This document shows positions 32,927 through 44,899 of a stretch of 64,000 bases of DNA, in pieces; the stretch's first letter is position 1, and every line of letters begins with the position of its first letter. The translations under genes were made by a program, and so were the position numbers. The notes below the pieces were generated by a model. It did no database searches. It saw only the letters and a list, made by a program, of their open reading frames with translations, and was not told the origin of the DNA. This DNA comes from Archivesica marissinica (Eukaryota > Mollusca > Bivalvia > Venerida > Vesicomyidae): positions 8,509,728 to 8,573,727 of the forward strand of contig CM026403.1 of the NCBI GenBank assembly GCA_014843695.1, given 5' to 3'.

Positions 32927-35122
32927 CTATGGAATTGGAGCGAGTGACACAAGTTTTGGTGACAGCTGTCCACCTTCCAATGTCCAGCCCATGGTTGCAG
33001 GTGAGGGTAGGACTGGTTGTGGATTGGTAGCCTGCATCCAAACCATACTTTGGAAGTGTGCTCGCTGAACATGAAATTGTAGTGCATCTGATGTAGGAGG
33101 CAATGCATCTTGCGATTTACATTTGAAGAACAATTTGATACGAGCATTGTCACAGCTGGCTACTTCTTGAACGTTGTACAACTTGCACAAAAACTGTTCT
33201 GCATCCTTCATTGTATTTTGTGTCAGTTCTCCTGTTCCAAGGTCTTTGATGAGATGGTTGTCTGTGGTGAACAGTTTCCATGCAGTTTTCTTGATATGTC
33301 CAGCAAAGCAGGACACAGTATCGCAGCCCGTTATTGCATGGAATGGGATGAGGGTTTCAAACACTGAGTTGCTGAATGGAAGATTATGCCTGATATCATG
33401 TACAGGTATGTATTTCCGACGTTTTGATGTGCCTGCCTTCATCCACAACTTTCTGCAATTCATTTTGGGGAAATGTGCTAGCAGTAGCACCAATACATTT
33501 GTGTCTCGCGCTGACACAACCACACTCTCTGCATCTGTGTGCATACAATGCAAGACAAGCCTTGTATCTGCCTCCTCCGATGAATGTCCAATTCCGGGTC
33601 AGATGTCCAAACTTTGTCCTCACTCTGGAATCCACCAGAGACTACCAGTATTTTCCCTGGAGGAGCATTTGCGATCAAATGTTTTGAGCGGAAATCTGCT
33701 AGGTCTGCCTTGTTAGCAGGCACAGCCAGAAAATCATTCCAGTTGTTGGGGATTGGCACAGAACTGTCCTCGACAATTCTTCTGATCGGACGAGAATGTT
33801 TTGAACGTTTCTTCCTGGTACCAGCCTTGATTGATGTTTCTCTGTACCGATCAAAGGTGACATCGATCCTGTCAAAAGATTTCCCAGCATGACTGACATT
33901 CAGCACAAATGCATCTCCCAGTTCACCAAAGTTATTAACACCTGAAGGTTTCCCAATTGCCACTACTAGGGCTTGGCCATCTATCACCAGACAGGATGTT
34001 CTGTCAAGGGTAATCTCTGGTGGACAGGTCACATCTTTGGTCATCACATCAGTTAGGATAGCTTTATTACATGTACCAACCCGCAGACTGCCATTTGTGT
34101 TTGCAATTGCAACTGGCACAGTCATCAGTTCATGCTGTAATACATTGTGAAGATCCACCTTCCTGCCAGCCTGGTAGGCAATGATGAGGCGCTGAAGTAT
34201 ATTCCGGTCTGCCTTCATGGTGGATTCTTTACCCTTGGAGTCTTTCTGTGCCACATATAGAGATGAGAAGGTGAGTGCCTTTGACTTATGTATGGGATCT
34301 CTGAACTTGACTCTTGTATGGCCGCCACCAGAGGCAATCAATCTCCCATTCACGAATGTATTGAGTTGTACCTGGCCCAGATGCTCAGCTTTCAGAAGAC
34401 ATTCTTGGATATCAGTAGTTGTTAAATCCTTGGTAGAAATATTCTGGAGCACATCACGGGATGTGTCTAGTGCAAAAATCTTCATTCTTTGTAGAACTGA
34501 CATGATTTTGTCTTCATCCTCGGTGTCCCGTTTCATTCTAGCAGGAGTGGTTTCATTGTGAATCATTTGGTCTTCATGTCCAACCATAAATAGTGCCCTT
34601 GTCTTGTTGCAATGCAGGCCCTGAGATTATATGACAAGGCCCAGCGGCTCAATGCTGCTGTGGTTTTGGTAATTCCAATGATACCACCACCCTTTTCCCT
34701 GTGCCATTTAGCCACTCTTGGCTGTGGTCTGGGTCAACCTGGTTGAATCTCTGGTCTGATCCCTTCACAACAACGTTGCCTTTGTAGAATTTATCTTTGA
34801 CTTCATCAGGTAGCTGGTTCATCTCGGCTAAGTACACAGTACCCCACCTGGCATAGTTTATGTGATCATGGGGGTGGAAGTATGGAAGCATTTGCTTAAC
34901 AGCATAGAGGTGAAGCTCCCAGAGACCATCACGCTGGGCCCTGATGAACAGAAGTAGTATACATACCATGTTCATATACTGCCACCAGTACTGGAAGTTG
35001 ACATCTTGCTCTTTGCTAAGAACAAATTCAGCCATGAGATTGCAAAATCGTGTGGATGCCAGTGTTGTCACCAGTGCATCATAATCTTGTGGAGCGATGT
35101 AAATTATTAAAAATCTCAACAC
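32927..35122 (-). pseudogene. C-terminal half of the transposon-like protein, with XPG/PIN-like nuclease motifs
   Basis: Three minus-strand blocks belong to one frameshifted coding region. Block 35122-34649 has STRFCNLMAEFVLSKEQD, LFIRAQRDGLWELHLYAV, HINYARWGTVYLAEM and FNQVDPDHSQEWLNGTG, a conserved central part of the same family as 15818-18185. After a frameshift near 34655 and another near 34600, block 34587-33580 follows, including KLFHN-type linker and GQALVVAIGKP. The final block, to 32927, has EEADTRLVLH (33577 downward), SARDTNVLVLL (about 33505), KRRKYIPVHDI and AITGCDTVSCFAGHIKK (about 33328). The order E-A-D, D-T-N/D, G-C-D-T echoes the metal-binding Asp/Glu set of XPG/FEN1/PIN-type nucleases. 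At least three frameshifts make this copy dead. The coding start is missing almost exactly where the left copy ends. Confidence 0.75.
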
Positions 35123-35573
35123 AATGGATGGACAGTACTATGCATGGTAGCTAAATATTTACACAAGATACGATGGCAAAAGTAGCTACTTTCGAAACCA
35201 TAGTTATAATGATCAATGACTAGGTGGCACGACTCGGTTCAAGATCAGCTCGGTGAAAGGTGTGTGTGTGTGTACAGGTGAACTGATCCATCCCCGCAGC
35301 TCCATTCTGACGTCGCATCAACTAAGGCAGAAAGTCATGTACTAACTTGATTTACTAAGTAGTTACTAATGCTACCAATAATCCATTTATTCAGGTACAA
35401 CTTTTTAACTATTGAACAGACGACACGTTTTGACAAAACTAAATATAATTATGATAAGATGCAGATTAACAAGAGATGGGATATATTGACTCGCATCACA
35501 ATGCATGGACTTAAGTTTATCATTGACTCGCATCACAATGCATGGACTTAAGTTTATCTAAACAACCAAAATG
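35123..35573. other. intergenic DNA with a 37-bp direct duplication
   Basis: Contains ATTGACTCGCATCACAATGC..AAGTTTATC twice in tandem (about 35485-35521 and 35522-35558) and a short (GT)n at 35263-35273. No gene seen. Confidence 0.6.
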
Positions 35574-35697
35574 TGCGGCTCAAACTCTCCACTGCGGCTC
35601 AAACTCTCCACTGCGGCTCAAACTCTTCACTGCGGCTCAAACTCTCACTGCGGCTCAAACTCTTCACTGCGGCTCAAACTCATACTGCGGCTCAACA
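35574..35697. repeat. short 19-bp tandem repeat at the outer edge of the palindrome
   Basis: About seven copies of CTCAAACTCTCCACTGCGG with 1-2-bp length variation. The left arm of the large inverted repeat ends within it (35666). Confidence 0.85.
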
Positions 35698-35757
35698 TCA
35701 AGACGAGTCGAGTCTGTGGCGTGTTTGACTCATTTGTATTAATGGCCCTTTTTCACA

Positions 35758-37160
35758 AACACACACACACACGAGTCTATGGCGCATTCCACATGCCAGC
35801 GTCTACGGTCTGTTCAACTCATCAGCCTGCTGCTTGTTTAACCCGAGTCGATGCTAATTCCACTGGTCCGAGTCTTCAGCAAGTTTCACACCCGAATCCA
35901 TGTTTTGTTCCACTCGCCCTAGTCTATATTCTGTTTTGACACACCCGAGTCGACACCTGAGATGTTACTGTCGCATCTACAACTTCCATGCGGTAAAGTA
36001 CTCACAAGTATGATGATCTTCTATGCAAGCAATATGATTGGTCCGGTGCCAAGGCCATATGGCACTTTCCCAAGTCAACCGTCGTGCCTTTTCCCGTATG
36101 GCTGATGACCCTAAATCGGACAATTGACCTCGTACAAAATCTATGTGTGATTATATATCAATCCAGTCTGCTGCCAGTACCATGCAAGACATCACAACAA
36201 GATGAGTGGCCTCCTTGATTGACAATTTTACATGTATCGCCTCTGCTCTTAAGCGAATATTCCTAGAGAGTTTAGAGAGGTTTCTTTGTCAACCAATCAA
36301 CTTGTACAGATTAGAGCAGTTTTCTTGTCAAACTTAGCGCCAGACAATTCATCAAGTTTGGAGAGAAAGCCAAGATAACTATGGAAGCGATCGACTTGTT
36401 CAGTTTAGGGAGGATTTCTGGACAAACTTTGCAACAGACAACTTAATCAGTAGTGAGGATATTCAGACAACCTGGTGCAAAGAGGTTGTTTGAGACTCCT
36501 CTCTAAAGACTATGCTGCCTAGTTTGTTATGAACTCTTTACACTGGACACGTTGAAGGCTTCAATAGTCATCTCGAAATAATCTCTGGATTGATGAAAAG
36601 TTTAACAAGAAAAATACACGTAATCTGTACCGGCCGATAGGTTGACCAAGAACTTCTCATAACATTCTAGGAATCCTCACTTAAGAGCAGAGAGGGTGGT
36701 TTGCAAAAAGGTCAATCAATGATGTCACTCACGTGGATTGGTAGATGTCTTGTATGGTACCGAAAGAAGACTACATTGACATTATATCACTCACAGATTT
36801 TGCATGAAGACAAATGTCTCGACTTGGGAGAAGACCACATGTTTGACTTGATAAATGACACATGACCTAACAACAGAACACCGTACAGCTTGCACAGGCG
36901 ATCCTCATACTGGAATGCTTTGACACATGGAAGATGCAGACTCAACCGTGACATATTAGATACTGACTTGGGTGTGTCAAACAGGCTGTAGACTAGAGTG
37001 AGTGAAACAGCCCAAAGACATGGGTGTGGAACATGTTGTACACTAGGGCGAGTGGAATAAGCATTGACGCGTGCAAGACACGGCGTAGAATCTGACGAAT
37101 TGAACAGACTGTAAACTCTTGCGAGTTGAACAGGCTGTAGACTTGGGTGAGTGAAGTCAT
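35758..37160. repeat. nested 1.4-kb foldback (left arm copy)
   Basis: Two diverged inverted halves, about 35758-36450 and 36470-37160, share motifs such as TTCCACTCGCCCTAGT, TTTGACACACCC, CTGCTCTTAAG and ACAAGACATC across the axis near 36460. Divergence is far greater than between the 11-kb arms, so this foldback is older. It overlaps the 3' part of the acidic gene's exon 2 frame. Confidence 0.7.
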
Positions 37161-37486
37161 CCTCATCGACAACAAATTCAGTAACTGCATCCTATTCCAC
37201 ATCCACCACCCCTCCTCCAAGAGTAACCAACTGATGACATCAAGTCCCTGCAGAAGGTTTCCTTCACTGAAAGAACCACCTAACTTCAGAGTCAAGGCCT
37301 CATCAGCCGGAAACTCCTCGTACACATCCTCATCTACCACAAACTCACTGTCTGCACCCTCCTCCTCCACATCCACCATCCTTACCATACCCTCCTCCAC
37401 ATCAGACATCGGCAGATCCTCCTCCTCGCATGTTCGTTCCACTGCTAGCTGAGTGGTCATCACACCAACAACTGCATCCTCTGTAC
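36993..37486 (-). CDS. acidic hypothetical protein, exon 2 (left arm copy)
   Basis: Mirror copy of 58944-59437. Acceptor CTCATTACAG (as read on the minus strand), phase matched to exon 1 at 44492-44597. The first 90 or so codons are strongly acidic (RTCEEEDLPMSDVEEG, then VVDEDVYEEFPADEA). The frame continues to a stop at 36993 but its last 50 residues run into the foldback and may be noncoding. No family recognised. Confidence 0.5.
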
Positions 37487-38574
37487 CTGTAATGAGACAG
37501 AATGAAATGCAAAGTACTCAAATGGATGACAAAAATAAAGCGGTGTGTGGTACCTGAAGACAACCTTAAATCAAAAGTACCATGAAACCCTGGATCTGTA
37601 ACCCAAGTTGAAAAGCTTACAGGACTATGCAATACAAAACACTATAACATTCAGGTAAAATTAGGTACCCAGAAAAGGCTCCGGATGGACAAATTTGTTT
37701 TAGTCAATTAAAGGACAGTGACTCTGGTGCTACAGGGTTGATCCAGACAAAAGGTACACTACAGCACCAAACTATGGTGTATTTAGTTTAAGCTCAATAT
37801 AATTCCACTAATTGATTAATGAGAAGTCGCTCTGGAATGACACATTTATGGATGTTTAGTCAATTTACCTGAGTACACCGATTACCGGTGACATGAGTAA
37901 TAATAGCCTGTGTTTCAAAACGAGACTATGCAAATAATGTCCACAGCCTCTATGCGGGCTCTATGTTGGTTGCTATTCGGATAGTGGAGCTAAAACACTT
38001 GGCTGAATAGCAAACACAGATCCTAATCAGACGCGGCGCGACGCTGTGGCTGATCTGGATCCATGTTGTTTGCAAATGTGATTTTATTTACTCAGCAGGC
38101 AAAGGGTTAAGCATAATGATATTGTTTTATTTTATGCAATATCAGTTTGAAACAAGTAAATCATAATTGAACAAAATGAAAGCAACAGCACTTAGCTCCA
38201 TTTTTTTATTTACGCGGGGATTATCAATTATCGGCGACGATGTACATTTCGCCTCAGAAGCTTATACCAATACGTGCCATATAAGAAAATCATGTGATGT
38301 CAATGATCGTCAATATGCCTGTAGACATTTCAGCTCGTTTTTCCTAGCGACATTTGTGGAACTCGAACGTAAATAGTAAACATAATATGCGCAAGTGTGG
38401 TTCATTTGGATTTATTCCGATATCGATGATAATAGTATTCACCGATATTAAGGTCACTGGGGATAAAGGGCAATAAATGCAGCGTTTTGCATCCGATATT
38501 TCATCGAAAATCCTGCTCGTATCACCACTGCATAATAGCGATATTAATCTTCATAAGTTTAACTCTATTGATAC
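37487..38574. other. intronic or intergenic DNA of the left arm, no gene seen
   Basis: Noncoding sequence with one block (38040-38110, TGATCTGGATCCATGTTG and TTTGCAAATGTG) that recurs at 45785-45840. Mirrored in the right arm at 57856-58943. Confidence 0.5.
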
Positions 38575-38767
38575 CGATAACAGACTCCGGACATATTTGA
38601 GGATTCTTAGTCAATAAAAGGGCAATACGCATGGTGTTACTAGCCAGTTAGATGATGAGAACAGACTCCGGACGGATATATTTGAGGATTCTTAGTCAAT
38701 AAAAGGGCAATAACCATGGTGTTACTAGCCAGTTAGATGCTGAGAACAGACTCAGGACGGACATATT
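38575..38767. repeat. two tandem copies of a 93-bp unit (left arm)
   Basis: AACAGACTCCGGAC..ATATTTGAGGATTC..AGGGCAAT..CATGGTGTTACTAGCC occurs twice in tandem, with a third partial start. Mirrored at 57663-57855. Confidence 0.8.
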
Positions 38768-39002
38768 TAGTTTATACAAATATATTTTAGCTCGATTGCG
38801 AAACAAGTTATTTCAACTTATATAAATCACTCTCGAGACCTCATTCCTGATGGAATCCATCGCCACGAGGGAGAGAGAAGAGGCAACGTGGAATTTAAAT
38901 GCCTTGCCTAAGGGCACAATCGTAACGGCTCCAGTGGGGCTCGAACTCCGGACCTTTCGCACCTGAAGCGAACGCGCATCCACTGCGCTATCACGACTTC
39001 CA
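38768..39002 (-). mobile_element. tRNA-derived SINE with the family C tail (left arm copy)
   Basis: On the minus strand: head GTGATAGCGCAGTGGATGCG and GGAGTTCGAGCCCC, body TTAGGCAAGGCATTTAAATT and CGAGAGTGATTTATATAAG, tail TTTCGCAATCGAGCTAAAAT..TTTGTATAA. The tail matches the SINE at 9933-10172, the body does not. Confidence 0.75.
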
Positions 39003-39412
39003 GTTTACCATACAAGTGAATGGGAGTGGACGCTACCGACATGCAGTTTACCATGGAAGTGGACGCTACAGACATGCACAGTTTACCATACAAGTGAGGA
39101 CAATAACCATGGTGATACTAGCACGATTCCTACGAAAAGTGCATATGGTCCACCACACTATGGCAATACATATTCAAAGTTTCGTACAATTCCACCATTT
39201 GATTACCGAGAACTGGCTTCGGACAGATGCACAGCATCGCCAAAATAACCGAAATGTTGAGGGATAAGAAAAGGCTCTCGTGTCCAGATCACGATATCTA
39301 CACATCAAGGCATGTCACAATGCCAAGTATGAATCATGATGAGGTGTTGGACACACAAACTAAACAAGAATCTGGCAGTGGGGATGGCCATAGTTCCCTA
39401 CCCAATATTTCA
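39003..39412. other. short repeats and spacer, no gene supported
   Basis: GGAAGTGGACGCTACAGACATGC-type repeats (39020-39100) followed by unique sequence. The open frame from 39227 is short and runs into the satellite. Confidence 0.5.
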
Positions 39413-42400
39413 CATTGTGTGAGGAAATGTCGCACACCACGAGGATGCATACAATTGTACAAGGATATGTCTCACAAGGAGGAAGCATCAAATTGTGCGA
39501 GGATATGTCTCACACCACTAGGATGAATACAATTGTGCAAGGATATGTCTCACACCACTCGGATGAATACAATTGTGCAAGGATATGTCTCACACCACTA
39601 GGATGAATACAATTGTGCAAGGATATGTCTCACACCACGAGGATGAATACAATTGTGCAAGGATATGTCTCACACCACGAGGATGAATACAATTGTGCAA
39701 GGATATGTCTCACACCACTAGGATGAATACAATTGTGCAAGGATATGTCTCACACCACTAGGATGCATACAATTGTGCAAGGATATGTCTCACACCACTC
39801 GGATGAATACAATTGTGCAAGGATATGTCTCACACCACGAGGATGAATACAATTGTGCAAGGATATGTCTCACACCACTCGGATGAATACAATTGTGCAA
39901 GGATATGTCTCACAAGGAGGAAGCATCAAATTGTGCGAGGATATGTCTCACACCACTAGGATGAATACAATTGTGCAAGGATATGTCTCGCACCACTCGG
40001 ATGAATACAATTGTGCAAGGATATGTCTCATACCACTAGGATGAATACAATTGTGCAAGGATATGTCTCACACCACTCGGATGAATACAATTGTGCAAGG
40101 ATATGTCTCACACCACGAGGATGAATACAATTGTGCAAGGATATGTCTCACACCACTAGGATGAATACAATTGTGCAAGGATATGTCTCACACCACTAGG
40201 ATGCATACAATTGTGCAAGGATATGTCTCACACCACTAGGATGCATACAATTGTGCAAGGATATGTCTCACACCACTAGGATGAATACAATTGTGCAAGG
40301 ATATGTCTCACACCACTCGGATGAATACAATTGTGCAAGGATATGTCTCACACCACGAGGATGAATACAATTGTGCAAGGATATGTCTCACACCACTAGG
40401 ATGAATACAATTGTGCAAGGATATGTCTCACACCACTAGGATGCATACAATTGTGCAAGGATATGTCTCACACCACTAGGATGCATACAATTGTGCAAGG
40501 ATATGTCTCACACCACTAGGATGAATACAATTGTGCAAGGATATGTCTCACACAACTCGGATGCATACACTTGTACAAGGATATGTCTCACATCACGAGG
40601 ATGAATACAATTGTGCAAGGAAATGTCGCACACTACGAGGAAGCATCAATTGTGCGAGGATATGTCGCACACCACTAGGATGAATACAATTATGCGAGGA
40701 TATGTCGCACACCACTAGGATGAATACAATTATGCGAGTATATGTCTCACACCACTAGGATGAATACAATTGTGCAAGGATATGTCTCACACCACTAGGA
40801 TGAATACAATTGTGCAAGGATATGTCTCACACCACTCGGATGAATACAATTGTGCAAGGATATGTCTCACACCACTAGGATGCATACACTTGTACAAGGA
40901 TATGTCTCACATCACGAGGATGAATACAAGTGTGCAAGAAAATGTCGCACACTACGAGGAAGCATCAATTGTGCGAGGATATGTCGCACACCACTAGGAT
41001 GAATACAATTATGCGAGGATATGTCGCACACCACTAGGATGAATACAATTATGCGAGGATATGTCTCACACCACTAGGATGCATACAATTGTGCAAGGAT
41101 ATGTCTCACACCACGAGGATGAATACAATTGTGCAAGGATATGTCTCACACCACTAGGATGCATACAATTGTGCAAGGATATGTCACACCACTAGGATGC
41201 ATACAATTGTGCAAGGATATGTCTCACACCACTAGGATGCATACAATTGTGCAAGGATATGTCTCACACCACTAGGATGCATACAATTGTGCAAGGATAT
41301 GTCTCACACCACTAGGATGCATACAATTGTGCAAGGATATGTCTCACATCACGAGGATGAATACAATTGTGCAAGGATATGTCTCACACCACGAGGATGC
41401 ATACAATTGTACAAGGATATTTCTCACAAGGAGGAAGCATCAAATTGTGCGAGGATACGTCTCACACCACTAGGATGAATACAATTGTGCAAGGATATGT
41501 CTCACACCACTCGGATGAATACAATTGTGCAAGGATATGTCTCACACCACGAGGATGAATACAATTGTGCAAGGATATGTCTCACACCACTCGGATGAAT
41601 ACAATTATGCAAGGATATGTCTCACACTACTCGGATGCATACACTTGTACAAGGATATGTCTCACATCACGAGGATGAATACAATTGTGCAAGGAAATGT
41701 CGCACACTACGAGGAAGCATCAATTGTGCGAGGATATGTCGCACACCACTAGGATGAATACAATTATGCGAGGATATGTCGCACACCACTAGGATGAATA
41801 CAATTATGCGAGTATATGTCTCACACCACTAGGATGAATACAATTGTGCAAGGATATGTCTCACACCACGAGGATGAATACAATTGTGCAAGGATATGTC
41901 TCACACCACTAGGATGCATACAATTGTGCAAGGATATGTCTCACACCACTAGGATGCATACAATTGTGCAAGGATATGTCTCACACCACTAGGATGCATA
42001 CAATTGTGCAAGGATATGTCTCACACCACTAGGATGCATACAATTGTGCAAGGATATGTCTCACACCACTAGGATGAATACAATTGTGCAAGGATATGTC
42101 TCACACCACTCGGATGAATACAATTGTGCAAGGATATGTCTCACACCACGAGGATGAATACAATTGTGCAAGGATATGTCTCACACCACTAGTATGAATA
42201 CAATTGTGCAAGGATATGTCTCACACCACTAGGATGAATACAATTGTGCAAGGATATGTCTCACACCACTCGGATGAATACAATTGTGCAAGGATATGTC
42301 TCACACAACTCGGATGCATACACTTGTACAAGGATATGTCTCACACCACTAGGATGAATACAATTGTGCAAGGATATGTCTCACACCACTAGGATGAATA

Positions 42401-43735
42401 CAATTGTGCAAGGATATGTCTCACACCACTAGGATGCATACACTTGTACAAGGATATGTCTCACATCACGAGGATGAATACAATTGTGCAAGGAAATGTC
42501 GCACACTACGAGGAAGCATCAATTGTGCGAGGATATGTCGCACACCACTAGGATGAATACAATTATGCGAGGATATGTCGCACACCACTAGGATGAATAC
42601 AATTATGCGAGTATATGTCTCACACCACTAGGATGAATACAATTGTGCAAGGATATGTCTCACACCACGAGGATGAATACAATTGTGCAAGGATATGTCT
42701 CACACCACTAGGATGAATACAATTGTGCAAGGATATGTCTCACACCACTAGGATGCATACAATTGTGCAAGGATATGTCTCACACCACTAGGATGCATAC
42801 AATTGTGCAAGGATATGTCTCACACCACTAGGATGCATACAATTGTGCAATGATATGTCTCACACCACTAGGATGCATACAATTGTGCAAGGATATGTCT
42901 CACATCACGAGGATGAATACAATTGTGCAAGGATATGTCTCACACCACTAGGATGCATACAATTGTGCAAGGAAATGTCGCACACTACGAGGAAGCATCA
43001 ATTGTGCAAGGATATGTCTCACAAGATGGAAGAATTAAATTGTGCGAGGATATGTCTCACACCACGAGGATGAATACACTTGTGTGAGGATATGTCTCAC
43101 ACCACGAGGATGAATACAATTGTGTGAGGATATGTCTCACACCACGAGGATGAATACAATTGTGTGAGGATATGTCTCACACCACTAGGATGAATACAAT
43201 TGTGCAAGGATATGTCTCACACCACTAGGATGAATACAATTGTGCAAGGATATGTCTCACACCACTAGGATGCATACAATTGTACAAGGATATGTCTCAC
43301 ATCACGAGGAAGCATCAATTGTGCAAGGATATGTCTCACAAGATGGAAGAATTAAATTGTGCGAGGATATGTCTCACACCACGAGGATGAATACAATTGT
43401 GTGAGGATATGTCTCACACCACGAGGACGCATCAGATCGTGTGAGGAAATGTCTCACAAGGTGGAAGCACTAAATTGTGTGAGGATATGTCTCACACTAC
43501 GAGGAAACATCAACTTGTGTGAGGAAATGTCTCACACTACGAGGAAACATCAACTTGTGTGAGGATATGTCTCACACTACGAGGAAACATCAACTTGTGT
43601 GAGGATATGTCTCACACTACGAGGAAACATCAACTTGTGTGAGGATATGTCTCACACTACGAGGAAACATCAACTTGTGTGAGGAAATGTCTCACACTAC
43701 GAGGAAACATCAACTTGTGTGAGGAAATGTCTCGC
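39413..43735. repeat. 40-bp minisatellite, about 108 copies (left arm)
   Basis: Unit AGGATATGTCTCACACCACT then AGGATGAATACAATTGTGCA. Variants are CGAGG/TAGG/TCGG, GAATAC/GCATAC and GTGCAAGG/GTGCGAGG/GTGTGAGG. A composite block (CACTACGAGGAAGCATCAAT with ATTATGCGAG) recurs several times. Toward 43060-43735 units carry the perfect dyad GTGTGAG-N7-CTCACAC. It lies in the intron of the acidic gene. Confidence 0.97.
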
Positions 43736-43811
43736 ATATATAATATCTATCACGTCTCCAGGTTAAAACTCGATGCAAGCAAATGTAAGGTGTTATAAAA
43801 CCATTGTGTTG

Positions 43812-44405
43812 ATGTTGTTAACCTCCAGTATGGGTAGCAGACATTATGTGATGTTGTTAACCTCCAGTATGGGTAGCAGACATTATGTGATGTTGTTAAC
43901 CTCCAGTGTGGGTAGCAGACAGTATGTGATGTTATTAACCTCCAGTGTGGGTAGCAGACATTATGCGATGTTGTGAACCTCCAGTGTGGGTAGCAGACAT
44001 TATGCGATGTTGTGAACCTCCGGTATCGGTAGCAGACATTATGTGATGTTGTGAACCTCCAGTATGGGTAGCAGACATTATGTGATGTTGTTAACCTCCA
44101 GTATGGGTAGCAGACATTATGTGATGTTGTTAACCTCCAGGGTGGGTAGCAGACATTATGTGATGTTATTAACCTCCAGTGTGGGTAGCAGACATTATGC
44201 GATGTTGTGAACCTCCGGTATCGGTAGCAGACATTATGTGATGTTGTGAACCTCCAGTATGGGTAGCAGACATTATGTGATGTTGTTAACCTCCAGTATG
44301 GGTAGCATACATTATGTGATGTTAACCTCCAGTATGGGTAGCAGACATTATGTGATGTTAACCTCCAGTATGGGTAGCAGACATTATGTGATGTTAACCT
44401 CCAGT
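43812..44405. repeat. 39-bp minisatellite, about 15 copies (left arm)
   Basis: Unit GATGTTGTTAACCTCCAGTA then TGGGTAGCAGACATTATGT; the last units lack 6 bp (GATGTTAACC). Mirrored at 51991-52584. Confidence 0.95.
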
Positions 44406-44491
44406 ACTATCATAATATAATAGACTCTACATATAAAAGCAACATTTATTCTTTCGAGATCATGAACTGATTTCAAAAATGGGAGACTTAC

Positions 44492-44597
44492 CGTCTTCAA
44501 CGGTTAGTCGATCGTCCACAGTCACCTGGCAGAGCCGCTGCTCCGTCACCTGGCAGTCCCGCTGCTCCACCACCACAGAGTCGTCCTCCTCTGCCAT
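44492..44597 (-). CDS. acidic hypothetical protein, exon 1 (left arm copy)
   Basis: Mirror copy of 51799-51904: ATG at 44597, donor GAAGACG|GTAAGT on the minus strand. Encodes MAEEDDSVVVEQRDCQ, then the near repeat VTEQRLCQVT, ending VEDG. The intron to exon 2 is about 7 kb and holds the 39- and 40-bp arrays. Confidence 0.55.
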
Positions 44598-44599
44598 CT

Positions 44600-44899
44600 C
44601 CACCCCTACACTGATATAAAACATCTTGTCACAATCTATTCATATACACAACAAGATACTAGGTATTCCTCACACCTCGGCTATTACAAACATATGCAAG
44701 AATTGTGCGTGTTTGTCTGCTCTTGGCAACATGTATGCATGCCATTCACAATCATATCCAAGATTTGCGAGTGTTTGTCTGCTCTCAGCAACATGTAAGC
44801 ATGTCATTCACAATCAAATGCAAGTGTTTGTCTGTTCAAGGTATTTCAATTTATAAAAAAGTATTAATGAAAACAATTATTTTGTAAGTTAAAAATGGA
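44600..44899. other. unique flank upstream of exon 1 (left arm)
   Basis: Possible promoter/5' region of the acidic gene. It contains imperfect copies of GTGTTTGTCTGCTCT..GCAACATGTA (about 44710, 44774). No defined promoter motif is claimed. Confidence 0.4.

Noticed and set aside
33110..33716. Plus-strand open frames over 33110-34561
   Set aside because: They are shadows of the minus-strand C-terminal half, whose frames carry the conserved family motifs.
39413..43735. CRISPR-like array of about 40-bp periodic repeats
   Set aside because: There are no unique spacers; the whole unit repeats with small variants, and the context is eukaryotic. It is a minisatellite, as are the other arrays here.
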